Below the pieces are notes generated by a model. It saw only the letters and a program-made list of their open reading frames with translations, made no database searches and was not told the DNA's origin. 64,000 nucleotides of DNA from Mansonella perstans (lineage: Eukaryota; Nematoda; Chromadorea; Rhabditida; Onchocercidae). A program made the translations under genes and the position numbers. The stretch covers positions 372,001-436,000 of the forward strand of contig JBAMDO010000057.1 in NCBI GenBank assembly GCA_037074765.1, written 5' to 3'. Positions 30,699 through 44,200 of this stretch are shown here, one piece after another (position 1 is the stretch's first letter; every line of letters begins with the position of its first letter).

Positions 30699-33215
30699 AT
30701 GCAAGGAAGATTATTAAACTGGTACTCGTTCATCTTTCGTAAGCAACAATCTCTGAGAGAAGCTTTGGTAATATTCCGAAGAATCCCGAAGAACCATGAT
30801 CAAGCGAGTGGTTACAGAAAGAGTGGTCATTCGGATCAAATGCGTTGGCAGTGGTTTTTTCGAGGTGTTGGTGCTCCTTTACTCGGCTTCTCGTTCATGA
30901 CAACATTCAAGGATTTAGTTGGAGTAGCACCATTTGAACTTGATAAAGATCCTCTGAAACATAAAATTAAAAAAGTACGAATTCAGAGACTGTTTGTTCT
31001 ATATTATTATAAAAGTTTTGTTTTCAAATTTTGCACATTTCTTGCACAAAAAAAAAAAAAAAAAAAAAAAAACAAATTTTGGCGCACATTTCTAACGTTT
31101 TCAAATAGCAGAAAGGAAATTTCCGTGAAAAGTTCATTTTATTTTACAAAATATTTTCCTGTAATTACATTGCAACTTTTACAAATATTTGATTTTAATG
31201 CATGAAATTTGTATAAAATATATAATTGTACTGAATCCATTTAAAGGCATGGTTATACAGGAAGCAGCATAGTTATGATCGAGCAGTGATGGTTCTGGAA
31301 GAAGCACTACAAATAGCTGCTGAACAAAATAGTGAATTAATTTTTAGTCGAATTATTGATGAATTAGCTAATACTTACTATGAAATGGGAAAACTACATG
31401 AAGCAGAGCAGAATTTCCGCAATCTTTTGCAACGGTGATTTTTTTTTTAGCTTTAATTTTTCATTAAAAATGTACATTATGTATAATTTCTTGATATTTC
31501 TTCCTAACAATTATCTTATCGGCTTGCAAAAAATGATTTTCACTTCATTGTTGTAAATTATACCAAACTTAATTTCTTCTCTCAACAGTTATTTCATATT
31601 TTCAAAGTTTCGATGTAAATTTCAAGTTCTCTAACTGTATTTATTCAAAGTAAGATATTTGTAAAAAATGTTAAAACCATTTTCTTTTGGATGTTAATGA
31701 TTCAGGTTAATAACTTTACATAAGAAACAAGATCACGATCCTGAATTTATTGATGTGAGTCTGAAATTATCCGATATTTTTGCTCAGGAAGGCAAATTGG
31801 ATGATGCTGAAATTGGTTATAAACATTGCGTTGCAAAACAAATGAAAGTATGTAATAATTAAATTCTCCATGTATAACATATTCAGATAATTTGTGAAAA
31901 CTTTTCCTACATCTAGACTTCCGTATTTCACTATAAATACATATATAAATAAACCGTATAAAAAGAAAAAAAAACGGGACTTTTATTGAAGGTAGTAGAG
32001 AGGCATATGGCAAAATATTCAATAAAGTACAGTGGTTCCTACGATATACCACAAATCATTAACCAGTACGGACCTGTATTCACTGATCCTCTTGCCCTTT
32101 ATGGCTTATGTCTCGAACAATACGCCCATTTCATTGTGAGTTTAATTCATCATACTTTTGACTGTGAATTTATTACTTTAGCAACAGATCGCACATTACA
32201 GGTCCGATACAGAGAAGAGAAAAGGCTGGATGATACTGTACAACTTATGGACGAAGCTTTGAAGGTAGTCTTTTTAAATTTTTTTTTTATTCTGTGTTAT
32301 TGCAAATTTTCAAAGTACCACTCCAAACATATTTTTAGAAGATACGGATATATTTTTTTTATTGTTTTATGTGAGCTTATGTGATTTCAGATTTCATACC
32401 AAATTTATGGCATTAATTGCTTCCACACAATCAATATGCTCAATAATTATGGTGCTTTGTTAATTGCGAGAAACAGGTAAAGTTACTTTCTAGAATAAAA
32501 GAATGAACACAATTTAGCAATCATATTTATATATTAATTTGTTGTTATTGTAATAGTGTTTTCGTAAAATCTATGAGAAAAATACTTTTTTCCGGATGAA
32601 ACTACAATTCATTTCGTTCAACTTCCGAATACAAAGGATGAGATTTTAGAAGGGAATTAAATAACGGCCCAAAATCTTATTAATAAAGTTATTAAAATCT
32701 ACCAGGTTTGATCTTGCAAAAAAATATTTGGAGATTGGTATAGAAAGGATATTACATATTGATGAATGCAGCAGTCTATTACCTGGATACTACTGTAACT
32801 ATTCAGAAGCCCTTTATCATTGCGGTAAAAAGTACGTTACTTTAGAGTATTTTATTCCACTATCAAATAAAATAAAACCAAAGAGCAAGGTTCAGACCTC
32901 TCATTGGTTGTTTACCAAATTTTAAAAAATTTCCACTACAGCTAAGTTAACCACTTAGCGTATGAAATTAAATAACAGCTATCTTGCCTGTTTAAGGAGG
33001 CCTTTTTTGACATGCAGTGGTATATTTAAGACAAAGTACTACTGCATGCTGAATGATTTTGATGATTTTGGGCTAATTCATTAAATTTCAGAGCAGAAGC
33101 ACTACAATATGCAAAAAAAGCTGTCCAATTATCACATTCAGAATCAAAAGAATTAAAGAATTACACGATGAGGTTTCTTCAGGACATGGAGAAAGATTAT
33201 AATCGCCATCGTTGA
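30699..33215 (+). CDS. ttc-19: TTC19-like mitochondrial TPR protein
   Basis: Inner-membrane protein that clears Rieske-protein fragments from respiratory complex III. 382 residues, close to human TTC19 (380). Exons: 30699-30974, 31247-31434, 31706-31847, 31992-32135, 32202-32264, 32391-32476, 32706-32831, 33092-33215; every junction keeps phase. A basic leader (RLLNWYSFIFRKQQ) and a short hydrophobic stretch, VGAPLLGFSFMTTF (about 70), precede tetratricopeptide repeats: SYDRAVMVLEEALQIAAEQN, YYEMGKLHEAEQNFRNLLQR, IFAQEGKLDDAEIGYKHCV, TVQLMDEALKISYQIYGINC and SEALYHCGKKAEALQYAKKA. The TYYEMGKL and INCFHTINMLNNYG regions fit TTC19 and kinesin-light-chain-type repeats. AATAAA lies at 33307. The exon near 32830 must run to 32831 to keep frame. 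Confidence 0.87.
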
Positions 33216-33735
33216 TGATGCCATTTTCAGCTGTTAATTTCGCCTTATAAAAATATTTCCCGGTATTTTTAATGGAACCAAATGTTTAGCAAAATGTTCT
33301 AAGAATAATAAAGATTTTGATGTTCTGAATTCATTCATTTCTGAGGAATTTTTATCAATTTACACATCTTCGGACACACTTTAAGTTATAGATCCACTAA
33401 GTTATTGTCCTTTATTACCAAGTATTCTTCAAGTATGCAATTTTAGAGAGTCAGATCCTAGAAAGAGTTGGAAAAATATTAAAATTTTCAAGTAAGACTT
33501 TTAGTTCATTTAATTGTTAAGGATATTTTAGTACTATTGAAAAGTGAAATAAATAAAAGCTCGACAAAGAAAAATTTTCGTGCCAAGACTGTCTTACATT
33601 TGAACTAAATTTTATTTTATGCGGGAAAAAATCTAAATGAAAATAAATAAATTTTCACAGATGTGTATTACGATAATGCATGTGGAATTACTAACTTCAA
33701 ACTGATCCAAATGACAAGTAAAATAAAGGATTTTA
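33216..33735. other. Convergent 3' spacer between TTC19 and mL27
   Basis: The two genes face each other here. The TTC19 poly-A signal is at 33307; several AT-rich stretches could hold the opposite signal for mL27. No gene is visible. Confidence 0.5.
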
Positions 33736-34436
33736 TCAAATTTCATTCAACAACTTGAATGATTTTGACATGTCCAGTGGGATCACATTAAATGTTAGTT
33801 TATAAATTACTTCGATACCCTCGTAAGGTAGCATTTCAGGTATAGAGAAGTCTGGATTTATTTTTTCTTGAGTGATTATCACATGACCATCTGTCATCGC
33901 TTTCAGCAGTAGCTGTCCACTTCGATCTCTTCTTAAATGAACCTTAAAAATAGAACAAACTATAAAACGGCAGAAATATCTTGGGAAAGAAACCGTTTTG
34001 TATTCAGCCAACATTAATGACTTTATAAGAACTATAATTTACTATTGATCAAAAAAACTTTTTAAATCATTTCATTAGACTTATTCATTTTCTATTCTAA
34101 AATTTCGATCAACTCAGAATAAAATGTGATAACATAATCTTAATCCTATATATATGAACAATAAAAATAGTCCGGAATGATGCTAGCATGTAGCTTATGA
34201 CTTAAACTTTTAACTTTCACTAGAATAACGAATTTGAATTATCATACGTTTAAGCCAGGATGAAAGTTCATCTTGTGTTGACACACTAGAAGATCATCTT
34301 TCCGTACTAAGTCGCCCTCAGTTCTGTAAATTCCTCGGAATGGAATATTTCGTTTTGGCCGTAACAAGTGACGAATAACTGAATAAGCAGGAGATGAAAC
34401 TCGAAGTAATATTGCACCACTGCTTGTACATGACAT
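33736..34436 (-). CDS. mrpl-27: Mitochondrial large-subunit ribosomal protein bL27m
   Basis: Component of the mitochondrial ribosome near the peptidyl-transferase centre; 131 residues (human MRPL27 148). Exons on the - strand: 34436-34248 and 33942-33736, joined between whole codons. The key block RKDDLLVCQHKMNFHPGLNV, followed after the splice by HLRRDRSGQLLLKAMTDG, matches the L27 core (in bacteria, the run that ends FHAGANVGCGRDHTLFA), with the second half more diverged. The N-terminus is Ser/Arg-rich with few acids, like a mitochondrial import signal. The usual Gly-rich start of bacterial L27 is not obvious, as in other mitochondrial forms. A splice acceptor (TTTTTAAG) ends 9 bp before the ATG. 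Confidence 0.83.
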
Positions 34437-34445
34437 TGACAAAAT

Positions 34446-34453
34446 CTTAAAAA
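34446..34453 (-). promoter_or_regulatory. Probable spliced-leader acceptor before mL27
   Basis: On the - strand, TTTTTAAG ends at 34446, 9 bp before ATG 34436, with no coding exon upstream. Called from position and consensus only. Confidence 0.3.
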
Positions 34454-34502
34454 TTACATATTTACTTTATTCATTGTGAAAAAATCTGATACAAAGATTT
34501 CT

Positions 34503-34790
34503 TGTAGAGCGATTACATTCTCTATGAGCAAATCTGAATTAAATACATCTGAATGGATACACGTATCACATCCAGTATATCTGAATGGATACACGTATCA
34601 TATCCTATTTACTAGTAGTATTATGTTCTATTTACTAGTTCTTTCTGTAGAGCGATTGCATTCTCTATGAGCAAATCTGAATTAAATACATCTGAATGGA
34701 TACACGTATCATACATATCCAGTACATTTGAATGGATACACGTATAATATCCTACTCACTAGTAATACTACGTTCTACTTACTAGTTCTT
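34503..34790 (+). repeat. 143-bp tandem duplication with internal repeats
   Basis: Two near-identical copies start at 34503 and 34646 with TGTAGAGCGATTRCATTCTC. Inside each copy TGAATGGATACACGTAT occurs twice (four times in all), and ACTAGTARTA/TTTACTAGTT blocks close the unit. The array sits between the divergent mL27 and TEX2 genes. It does not look like a transposon end and has no open frame of note. Confidence 0.85.
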
Positions 34791-34793
34791 TCA

Positions 34794-35248
34794 ACTAAGT
34801 GACATTTAAACAGAGACAAATTGGAAAATAATAGATGTGGACGAAACTTTCATTCCAGTTGCATGGTTTGGAGCAGCAGATCCCGGGAGCTATAATGCGG
34901 AAATTGTGGAATTACACTGATCACATGAGTTATATGTGAACTAATATACGGTAATGATCATTTCAGGTTATGCTTCTCCATGGCATCCTATGAAAATGGG
35001 AATTGTTATGGCAAAAATGTACAGAATACGAGCAGCAGTACGTATTACTTCATCTTTATCATTTAATTTTATAGTATAACAAATATTAAAAGTGAATTTT
35101 GCATTGTTTATATAAATAAATGTCGATTAGTTGTTGATAAATAAAAGCAAAAGAGATGATCATTGGAGTCAGCTTTTGATTTAAATCATAAGCAGATAAT
35201 GGATAATAAAGGTAGGAAAGAGAAGGAGAAAGATGGAAATGATGTGAA
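34794..35248 (+). other. Region upstream of TEX2, possible 5' exons
   Basis: Two stretches bounded by splice-like borders occur here: about 34862-34920 (after CATTCCAG) and 34968-35039 (after CATTTCAG, ending before GTACGT). The second reads open as YASPWHPMKMGIVMAKMYRI in one frame. They may be noncoding first exons of TEX2 or of an unrecognised small gene; I cannot assign a product. Confidence 0.25.
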
Positions 35249-38200
35249 ATGGATCATCCATTAGAGAAGAGAAGATCGGAATTGGGGTCAGAAATAAATT
35301 ACAGATCAAATAATTATAATAAAATGGATCACTTATCATTCAAATTTTCAGAAATTCCTATTGTCAAATTCACGAAAACACAAAGACAGTTAACATCTCC
35401 ATCTTTGCTATCTCATCACAGCGATGACAGTGGTAAGCATTGATTACAGTTTAAAAATTTATAAAAAACATGCTAATTATCATTGCTGCTTATCGTTTTT
35501 CGCTTTTGGAGCTTTGCTACATATTATTTAAGTGATATTTTAGAAAATTGAAATGTCTTAGGAGAGAGTGATCGATTTATTGTATCGTTCAATGATTCAA
35601 CCTACGAAAAGCAATTCAATCAAATGAAAAGTGAACATCGAACCTCTAAACAACCAAAGCACTCACGATCACAAAATTTTTTAGCAGTTTTTTCGGTAAG
35701 TTCAGAGTCATTATCATCACCTTTTTTAATTGGCCACTTTTTTACACACCTCCGATCTAATTTGTACTAGGATCATTTTCTTGAAATTTCCAATCTATCG
35801 ATTTTGTTTATCACAGTTTTTCTAGTAGCATCAAATCATTCTTGACAACATTATTCGATTTATAAATCCTTTGAATTCTTTTTCATTTGCTGAGAAATGA
35901 ATATTGTTGTTTATGATTTTGCTATATTAATTTTTCACTTTCTTTCTGCTTTTTCAATATACACTACATTTTGTTGATCGGACCTTGAATACGTTAATAA
36001 TTCGAAAAAATGAAATCCCAGTTTGCAATGCCAATTTTTTTTTTAATTACCTGACTGTAAGCAAGAAATATAACAAAAATTATTGTTGGTATTTCTAAAG
36101 CTTTTTTTTATTTTGAAGAAGATAAGCGAAGGATTCGAAGAAGATAGAATTCGAAATTTTATTATTGTCTATCGGAAGGAAATTGTCATTTATCCTCATT
36201 TACATGTTTTCATAATTTTGCAGTTTTTTTTCTCGACTTCTTTATTATATTCCTACTTAATGCACATGAAATAATCTCCAGAGACATTATGTACTTTTTG
36301 CTAAAATATTTTCTAATTTGTGTAAACTTGGACGTAGGATATTGTTTTTTTGATTATAATCTTGGGCCTCACAAGGAAATGTAATTATCAGTGGAAAATG
36401 AAATGATAAAATTTGTCACTAGTTATGCTTTTCACTTTCGATATTGCACAGTAGAGTTTGACCAACGGTAATTTTCATGTGAACTTCAGTACTCTTTAGT
36501 GAACGTTTTGTTGCCCGAAAATTTGTATGTTTCAGATCAAAAAGCAATCTTAGATTTTTTGTAAGCATAGCTAACTTTGCTGGGAGATTTTGTAGCCCTT
36601 TCTTATTATTCATCATAGTGTTCTTGTTGTAGCGACAATTTTAAAATTTGTTTCATTGAGAAAGATTATTTAGATTTTATTTTTGTGAGCATCATTAGCT
36701 TTAATTATTTATGAAGAGAGGTCGTGAGTGTTCAATCCGAAAGAAAAACATCCTTTTTCAAGCAAAAAATAATCAAGATTTTTATCAAAGCCAAAACAGT
36801 TTTTTATTTCATTTAAGCTTGTAATTGCTAGTTCTGTAGAACTGCATACAATGGCTATACTGTAACTTGGTTTTGTATCAGGCATACATTGAAGTATGCA
36901 CCCATTTTTATCCTTATTGGTCGAGTAGCCAGGGCAGTTTTAAAATTTTGCAAATAGCATTTTTGAAATTCAGAACTGCATCTTTGATATTCGATGCTGT
37001 TTTAAATCATTGAGAATTAAGTAAAGTTGCGGAAGCAGTAATCTTGATTGCGCTACACTTGATTGTTTTTTTCAGCGAAAAACAAGTGATTGCGACAGTG
37101 ACTCGATTGCTTCATGCAGTTCCGAAAGTAAACTTGCAAGAACTTCGAGAAAAAAATTGCGAATGGCATCATCCTCTTCTGTCCGTGTAATGAATTTCTC
37201 ATCTTTGTATGAAACATCTAAGCAAGAAGTTTAAATTTTCCACTAGCTTAAGTATAAAAGCCCATTTTTAGGATTTATAATTTTCCGTAGAGGAAATAGA
37301 AGCAAATTTTCTTATAGATTAAAAATAGTTATTGAAATCAATAGTGGACGCTGTGCAGCTATAATGAGTTCCTATCATTAAAATGTGAAAACTGGAAAAA
37401 GATGCTACATCTCGGTTTTTTTGAGATATTACTGATTAGAAGAGGAAATTTAAGTATTTATTTAAAATGTGCTTTCTCATCTTCTCTCCTTGTTTTTAAT
37501 CACCTTCATTTTGTTCTGTGATTTTGGCGAAAAGAGAGATATTTGTTTTTAAATCTCGAAAGTATAATTTGCAAATCATCTAATTCGTATAAAAATGTTT
37601 AGAATAAGTATGCAATTATTTGTTTGTAAAAGTACTAAAGTAGTCTGTTGGTGTTTCTTTTGAACTGCTAAGTTTTTAATGTAATGCTTCATATGATATT
37701 TTAATGAAAGCATACTAACAAAGTAATACGAGGAAGGCTGAAGACTATCAATTGCTAGTTGTTTTTTCTTTCTTACTAAGTGCCTGAAATTGATATGATG
37801 TTTCCAGTATATAAGATGGAAGCAGATAAGATGAAGCAAATGGCAAAAAAGAGAACGTGATGAGAAATTAAGAGTAGAGAAGAGTGTATGTAAGCGGGAT
37901 GTTCGGATTTTACTGCTGCAAAAACTAAGTAGTAATCAAGTTTCAAATGTTGTAACATTCCTCATGCAAAATTTATAATTTCTATTTCAGCGGCCTGAAT
38001 TGCTTAGTGCAGGTAGTGATCGAGATTCAGCTAGTTCCAATGATTCGTCATTTCGGACTGGAAATATGTTTCATTCAAGTGCCATTTTTGATAAAGTTAA
38101 GAATAGAGGACGCCAGCTGGTACATTCGCGCAAGAACGAAAAATTTGCAAGTATGGATTTCATCATAAAATTAAAGTAACAAATGCTGGGTACAGCTCTG

Positions 38201-41200
38201 GTTCTTAATGAAATTCAAGTGATTCTGGTTTTTTGAAGCTTTCGGAGCTTCTAGAACTACAGAAATTTTTGCTTGAGAGTGCATACAGATTTAACATGCC
38301 AGTGAATCGAATTCGTAACTTTATTTTTAGGAAGCACTAACTCACTTGAAAGAATCCACCAAATGATTGCTGTCGGCCAAGATGCACTTTGTATGGAAAC
38401 TGAAATTGGAATGCAAAACAGAGACTGTGCAACAGCGAAATCGACTTCTGTAAATAAGGTATATTGTTTTTTTGCAAAAAAGAAAAATTAGGATATTATT
38501 TTGGCTTTGATTATTTAATGTTTCCTTGCGTTAACATGTTTGGCTTTTTTTGTCACGCTCTTTCAATTCCAATCAGCATGTTCTCTTTAAACATACCGGT
38601 AGAAACCATTGTTTTATGGGTTTTATAAGCTTATTAACAACAAAAATATATACGAAAATCGAATTATTTCTAGAATCCACTCGCTCAGTCATCATTGTCT
38701 TTCAACTGGTTTCATGCGTTAAAAGCCGCTGGTGGTGAAGGAAATAAAATACTGAAGTCTGAACGGCGATGGTTTCAGATTTTGATCAAGAGGTGATATT
38801 TTTATTATTGTGCAGATGTGTTGCTGCACAGTTTCGAGAGACTTTCACATGGTTAAATTGTTATATTATGGATTAACAACAATTCGATCAAAGAAAAAGA
38901 AAAATTGAGCTACGTGGCTTAACGAATGATGCAAGAATTATGTTATGTCGCCATTGATAGATGGAAATCTACTTACACTGAAGACGACAAGGCGAATATA
39001 ATTGTAATGATAAATATAGTATAGATTGCTGGACTTGTGCGAAGTAGAACCGCTATTCATTTCAGGCATCAAATTTTGCATTCTTCGCGGCATTGCGTTC
39101 TTTCTTCGCTTCTCTTTCTTCTATTCTCGATTCTTTATCCTGGTTTGTCTGTTCATTTTCGATTTCATTTTAATTGACCGCTAATATAAATTTTTGAAGA
39201 TGAGTGAACAATATTATTATTATGATATATATATATAAATTATATATCCATATACATTTTTTTTTACATTGCAATATAAAATATCTGTGAATAATTTTTT
39301 GTAATAAATTGTTTTTTCAGGTTTCATAAGCGGTTTTCTTTGGGGTTTGTACATATCATTTTTGTGCTTCCTGTATTTTTTTGTGTCTGGACCAGTAAAT
39401 AAGAATCCTTCTGTACATAGCGATGATATTTTGAAGATGTCGGAAGAGTTTCATGAACAGGGAACTTCAAGAAATAAAGTATATAAGGTCACTTTGGTTA
39501 TTTTTAATTCTGTATATTCACTGACTAAAAATTTGCCTCGAAAAGTGAATTTTATTGAGCAGCTTTGTTTTCTTTTCTTCTTGCATTTTGATTTCTCTCT
39601 TTTGTAAACTGATGGTCATTCATGTTAATTGAGTTTAATTGAAATAATGGATGTCGATCTTCTGATTTTTTTTTGGTGTTTTCATATGTATTGTGAATGC
39701 GCATATCCTTACTGATTACCATTGTAGTTCATGTGTAATAGAGTATGGTGGTGTTGCTCAGGTTTTTTAAGTCTTTCCTGCAAAGCTCTAGTCAGTTTGT
39801 ACTTGATGAATATCTTATTTTTTCACGAATAGTAAGTTTATGTTAGACTGTTGTGACTTTAGTATGATTATATTCAGAATTATTTACGAAATATTAAGAT
39901 GACTTTTATAGGGCTGGATGAACGAACTTCGTGGCAAGTACGATTCATCGACTTATCATGTAAATAATGCCCATACGGTGCTTGTGCGCCTAGATGGTAA
40001 TTTACTGCGCATTTCACGCCCAGAACGAGCCGTTCTCAAGCATGCTTTCCACACTGATCCAACATTAACAGAAGCAGAACCAACATTTGCGAGCCAAAGT
40101 ATATACAATTTAACGGGAGCCACGGTAGTATGATTTATTGTCATTCCATAATTTTTCAAATTTTATTTTTATACAGTTTTCACATTTAATTTGAATTTCA
40201 TCACTGCCGTTGATGGAACTGTCGCTTTTTTCTAGGTCACGCTACGACCCAAACGTTTGGCAAGAAGACGTTGGTGGAGTCGTAAATATCCTATACACAT
40301 TCGCTTACCTTTAAGAGATAGCGAAATATCGGCATTTCCATCACTTCGAAAGTCAGTATCTGTGAGTGAAGCAATCGAGTTGACGAAGTCTGCATCATCC
40401 GGTGATATCTCCGGTGACGAAGAGTGTAATAATACCAGTGAACGCAAGCTAGTTAGTGGGAAAAAAAGGAAAATAAGGTTAATGATCTATGTAGCACTAA
40501 AAGAGGAAGTTGAGATCTCTAAATTGTTTTATAAATTGTACATGATACAATATTGTTATGCTCTGCAATTCGTAGAAAACGCAACATTAAATCGGAAACC
40601 GAAAAAGCTTTCTAAGTCTTTGCTTGATGAATGTAGCCATTTGGTGCTTGTAATTTGATAATTTGTAAATACCATTTTTCTCTTATTTTTATGGCTAGAT
40701 GTTTCTGATGTCTTCTGTACAACTGTTTGCGTTCAAATATGAATCTTCATTTTAAGATTACCAAAATCAATTGATTCAATGTACGATACTGATATGAAAC
40801 AGGCTTCGCAGGAAAACTTCAGTGGAGACTCGCGTATGTCTTTCTGCTTTTAATATCCCGCTGTAGATACATTGCTGCGACCCTCAAACCACATAAGATG
40901 GTTATAATGATTCTACTGTTATAACAATTCTACTGTATATCTGTGCATCGAACTAATTGTATTGCGTTGCACTTCTATTGCTGATTAAACAATTATCACT
41001 TAATCTTAATCAGACTAACTGTCTTATTTAAACTTTAGTTGTTTTAACGTTATTGAGCTTTTTCCAAATTCTCTTGCATTTGGGTTTCTTGGTTCAACTT
41101 TTTTGAGTTGGAAAAATGTATAATTTATTAATTTCACATATTTTGGAATAATACTGCCATTTTTGCAGAATATGAACTTTGCACTGAAACTGGCGGGAAA

Positions 41201-44200
41201 AATTCAGATGATGTTAGTTCATGCTCAAGTGAATCTGGAAATAATCAAAATAAGAATTTAGCAAAGAGCCGGAGTTTGTATTTCTTTGTTCGTAGCGCTA
41301 GGGAAAAAGAACGCTGGTTTCACAGGTACTTTACAGTATTTTTAATGATACCTTTTATAGCTTTTACGAAAAATTATGAATGATTATCAGTGATCATATG
41401 GATAGAGTATTGCTAGCACTGGTCATAGTTTATCTAAACGTCAGAAATGTTTTTTCATGTTGTTTTTTAGATTGATCTATTATAATTCTGTGTTCTGGAA
41501 TTTTAAGTTTAATATGTATCAGACAATAGTTTTTCTGGTAAGTAATTTAGTTGATAGCTTATTTTCTAGTTATTTCGTAGCTTATTTTCTGATACTTATT
41601 TAGTTTTTCCGTTATTTCAAGAATGGTGACTGAACTGTTCCAGGTTGCGAGAAGCATGCAGTCACTATAGCGCGGGGAATGAATCTGTCGAAATAAAGGT
41701 TAATTTAAATTGTTTTTTGCTTTGAATCTATGGTATCTTTATAAAATCGATCTTGAAATCTCATTCAGTAGCCACACGATTAGCCAAGGTGGAAGCAAAG
41801 ATGTCAACAATAACTTAGCAAGATTTGAGAATTTCAACCGAATAAAGCCAAATTCCTGATAACCGAAAATGGACAAGATGTTTATGGACTCAAGTCAGTA
41901 AACGAATATACTGTTGGGCATAAATGAGCTATTCTCGGAGGATAAAAGATATCTGAACAATGGTTACAGTAAAGCAATGAGCTGAAAATATTTATGCTAA
42001 ATGACTTAAATGACTGCTTTGATGTAAGAATAATGCTACAGCGTCCAAAAAGTGATGTGAAAGCAGTTTCACTAGATCGTCGTTTTTCACTTCCTTTATC
42101 AGCTGCGGATTCAGATTCGTTGAAATTGAATTTGGAGCATTTTCTTTACATCAGCAATCGCGTACAGTTCAACAAGTATGAACCTCTCTTTTAATTTCAT
42201 ATTTTTTCAGACAATTATTAATTTGTTTTAAAACTAGTAACTTTACCGGCAATCTCCGGATTTATTTTGGGAAACTCAACTTTTTCCATTCCTACCTAGA
42301 TGTATTGATGAAGTCCTTAAAATTTCACGCGAAGTTAACAAAAAACGAACTGATGGCAATACCATATACATGGATTTGGGACATAACAAATGGAACCCTG
42401 GAAAAGCTGACACGGGCTCGCAACTTGTTATGTCTGTCAATGCTTTGGCTGCTAGGTTCGGATTTGATTTATTTTCTTAGCATTCAATTCTTTGCGTTAA
42501 TCACTTTATAATGAAAGTCTGTATATGATTGAAAATTTTCTGGAAAATGGCGTGATCTTTTTCATCATTTCATTTTCTCAAAGACCTCATTGTTTCTCAA
42601 GAACCCATTAATTCTAGCTGAATAAATATTTCAGAATATTTTATGATTTTTGCCGAGATGCATATTGGTGCAAACAAGTGCAAAATAAAATTCAGTCTAA
42701 ACTAGCTACTGTTAACGTCAGTTTACGAATTATTTTTGAAAAAAAAGTTTCCGATAACATGATGAGTATCGAAAACTGTTGAAGATAAATATACTTTATA
42801 CGCTTTTTTCAAAACTATTTACTATATATTTTTTCGAGGTACTCCATTATTAACTGATTCAGTAAAAAAAGTAATTGAAAAAAGACAACAATAAAAATTT
42901 GAGATGAAATAATTTCTTAAATTCACAGGAGGAATTTACTGGAAAAAGATCTGTTGAGATTTTAATTCATTAAAATCGATTAGCCGTGATTTTGACTTTA
43001 AAGTAGTGATAATTTCTAATGGTTGAGGTTCTATTTTACAAATGGAATTGTTTTACTGTTGCTTTCAGTTACCATACTTTATCAAAACTTTGGAGCTTTC
43101 GAATTTGGATTTGGGCACTACGCCACCTGAAATTACTACTGTTCATTCACCTGTTCTGGATGATTGGGGACTTTGGATTGATTTCGAGGTATTTCCTGCG
43201 CATTCTAATTGATAAGATTGGGGTATTTAGTTGTATATAGACGTAAGCGAGTTTCTATACCTTTAGTTTTTATCTTTGATGAGTTGATTCTTTTTTTTTT
43301 TTATTGAAAAATACTAGACTAAATTGATTTCAGTCCGATAAAAAACATCAATGACATTAAAAACAAAAGTATGTTCTTGTTTTAGTTGAAGTATCGCGGC
43401 AGAATCCATTTGGCATTAGAAACAAAAGTCAATTTAATGAGACTTAAAGAGGGAATGCACAAGAATGGAATGTGCAGTGAGGTATTACTTTAAATTTATA
43501 TGGGATTTAAATGTTCAAAAGATACTGCATTCAAGAAGTTGAATGAAATAGTTATTTTAAATTTAGGTTCTGAAGATTCCCATGCGCGTTCATCACTATT
43601 CTGATTCGGACTTACCAGAATCTCCTGAAAGTAGTCCGGATGAAGATTTTGGTTCCAAAACGGAAAAGTTAGTTTCTTTCCGGAGTATTTTAAACTAAGA
43701 TATTTCAAAATCGGACATGTTCTCAGTATCAGTTCGTTTGACATTTTCGAATTGCACGGCTTGGATCAGTGCTTCAAAATATATGTTTTGCAGAGCTCAG
43801 TTTAATAAAGAAAGTACAGGCAAGAAGTTATTGAATGTAGTCGATAAAATAGCTAGCAGTAATATATTCCAAGGTGCCTCCGAATTCCGGCCTGTAAAAA
43901 AGGTAGCGTTATCGTCTTTCTCAAGTTAGCTAGTGATATCTTGAAGTAATTTTTTTATTATTTTTTTACATTTTTTTACATACGTTAATTTTTTTACACT
44001 GACATGAAAATGTGCTTTCATCATTTTTAATATGCAGGGATTTAGTCCTTTTTGATACAGATGATATATAAATCATATTTATATCTTACATATTTAGTAA
44101 ATTCAATGCTTTTTCTTCTCTCCATTCATACATTTATTTGCATGCGCTTATCGATCCTGTCATTTTCCGTTAGGCGATTCCTAAGGTAAAGAAAGTGCTT

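Noticed and set aside
30669..31205. 178-codon frame as the complete protein
   Set aside because: It runs through a donor at 30974 into intronic poly-A sequence; the TPR exons that follow complete the gene.
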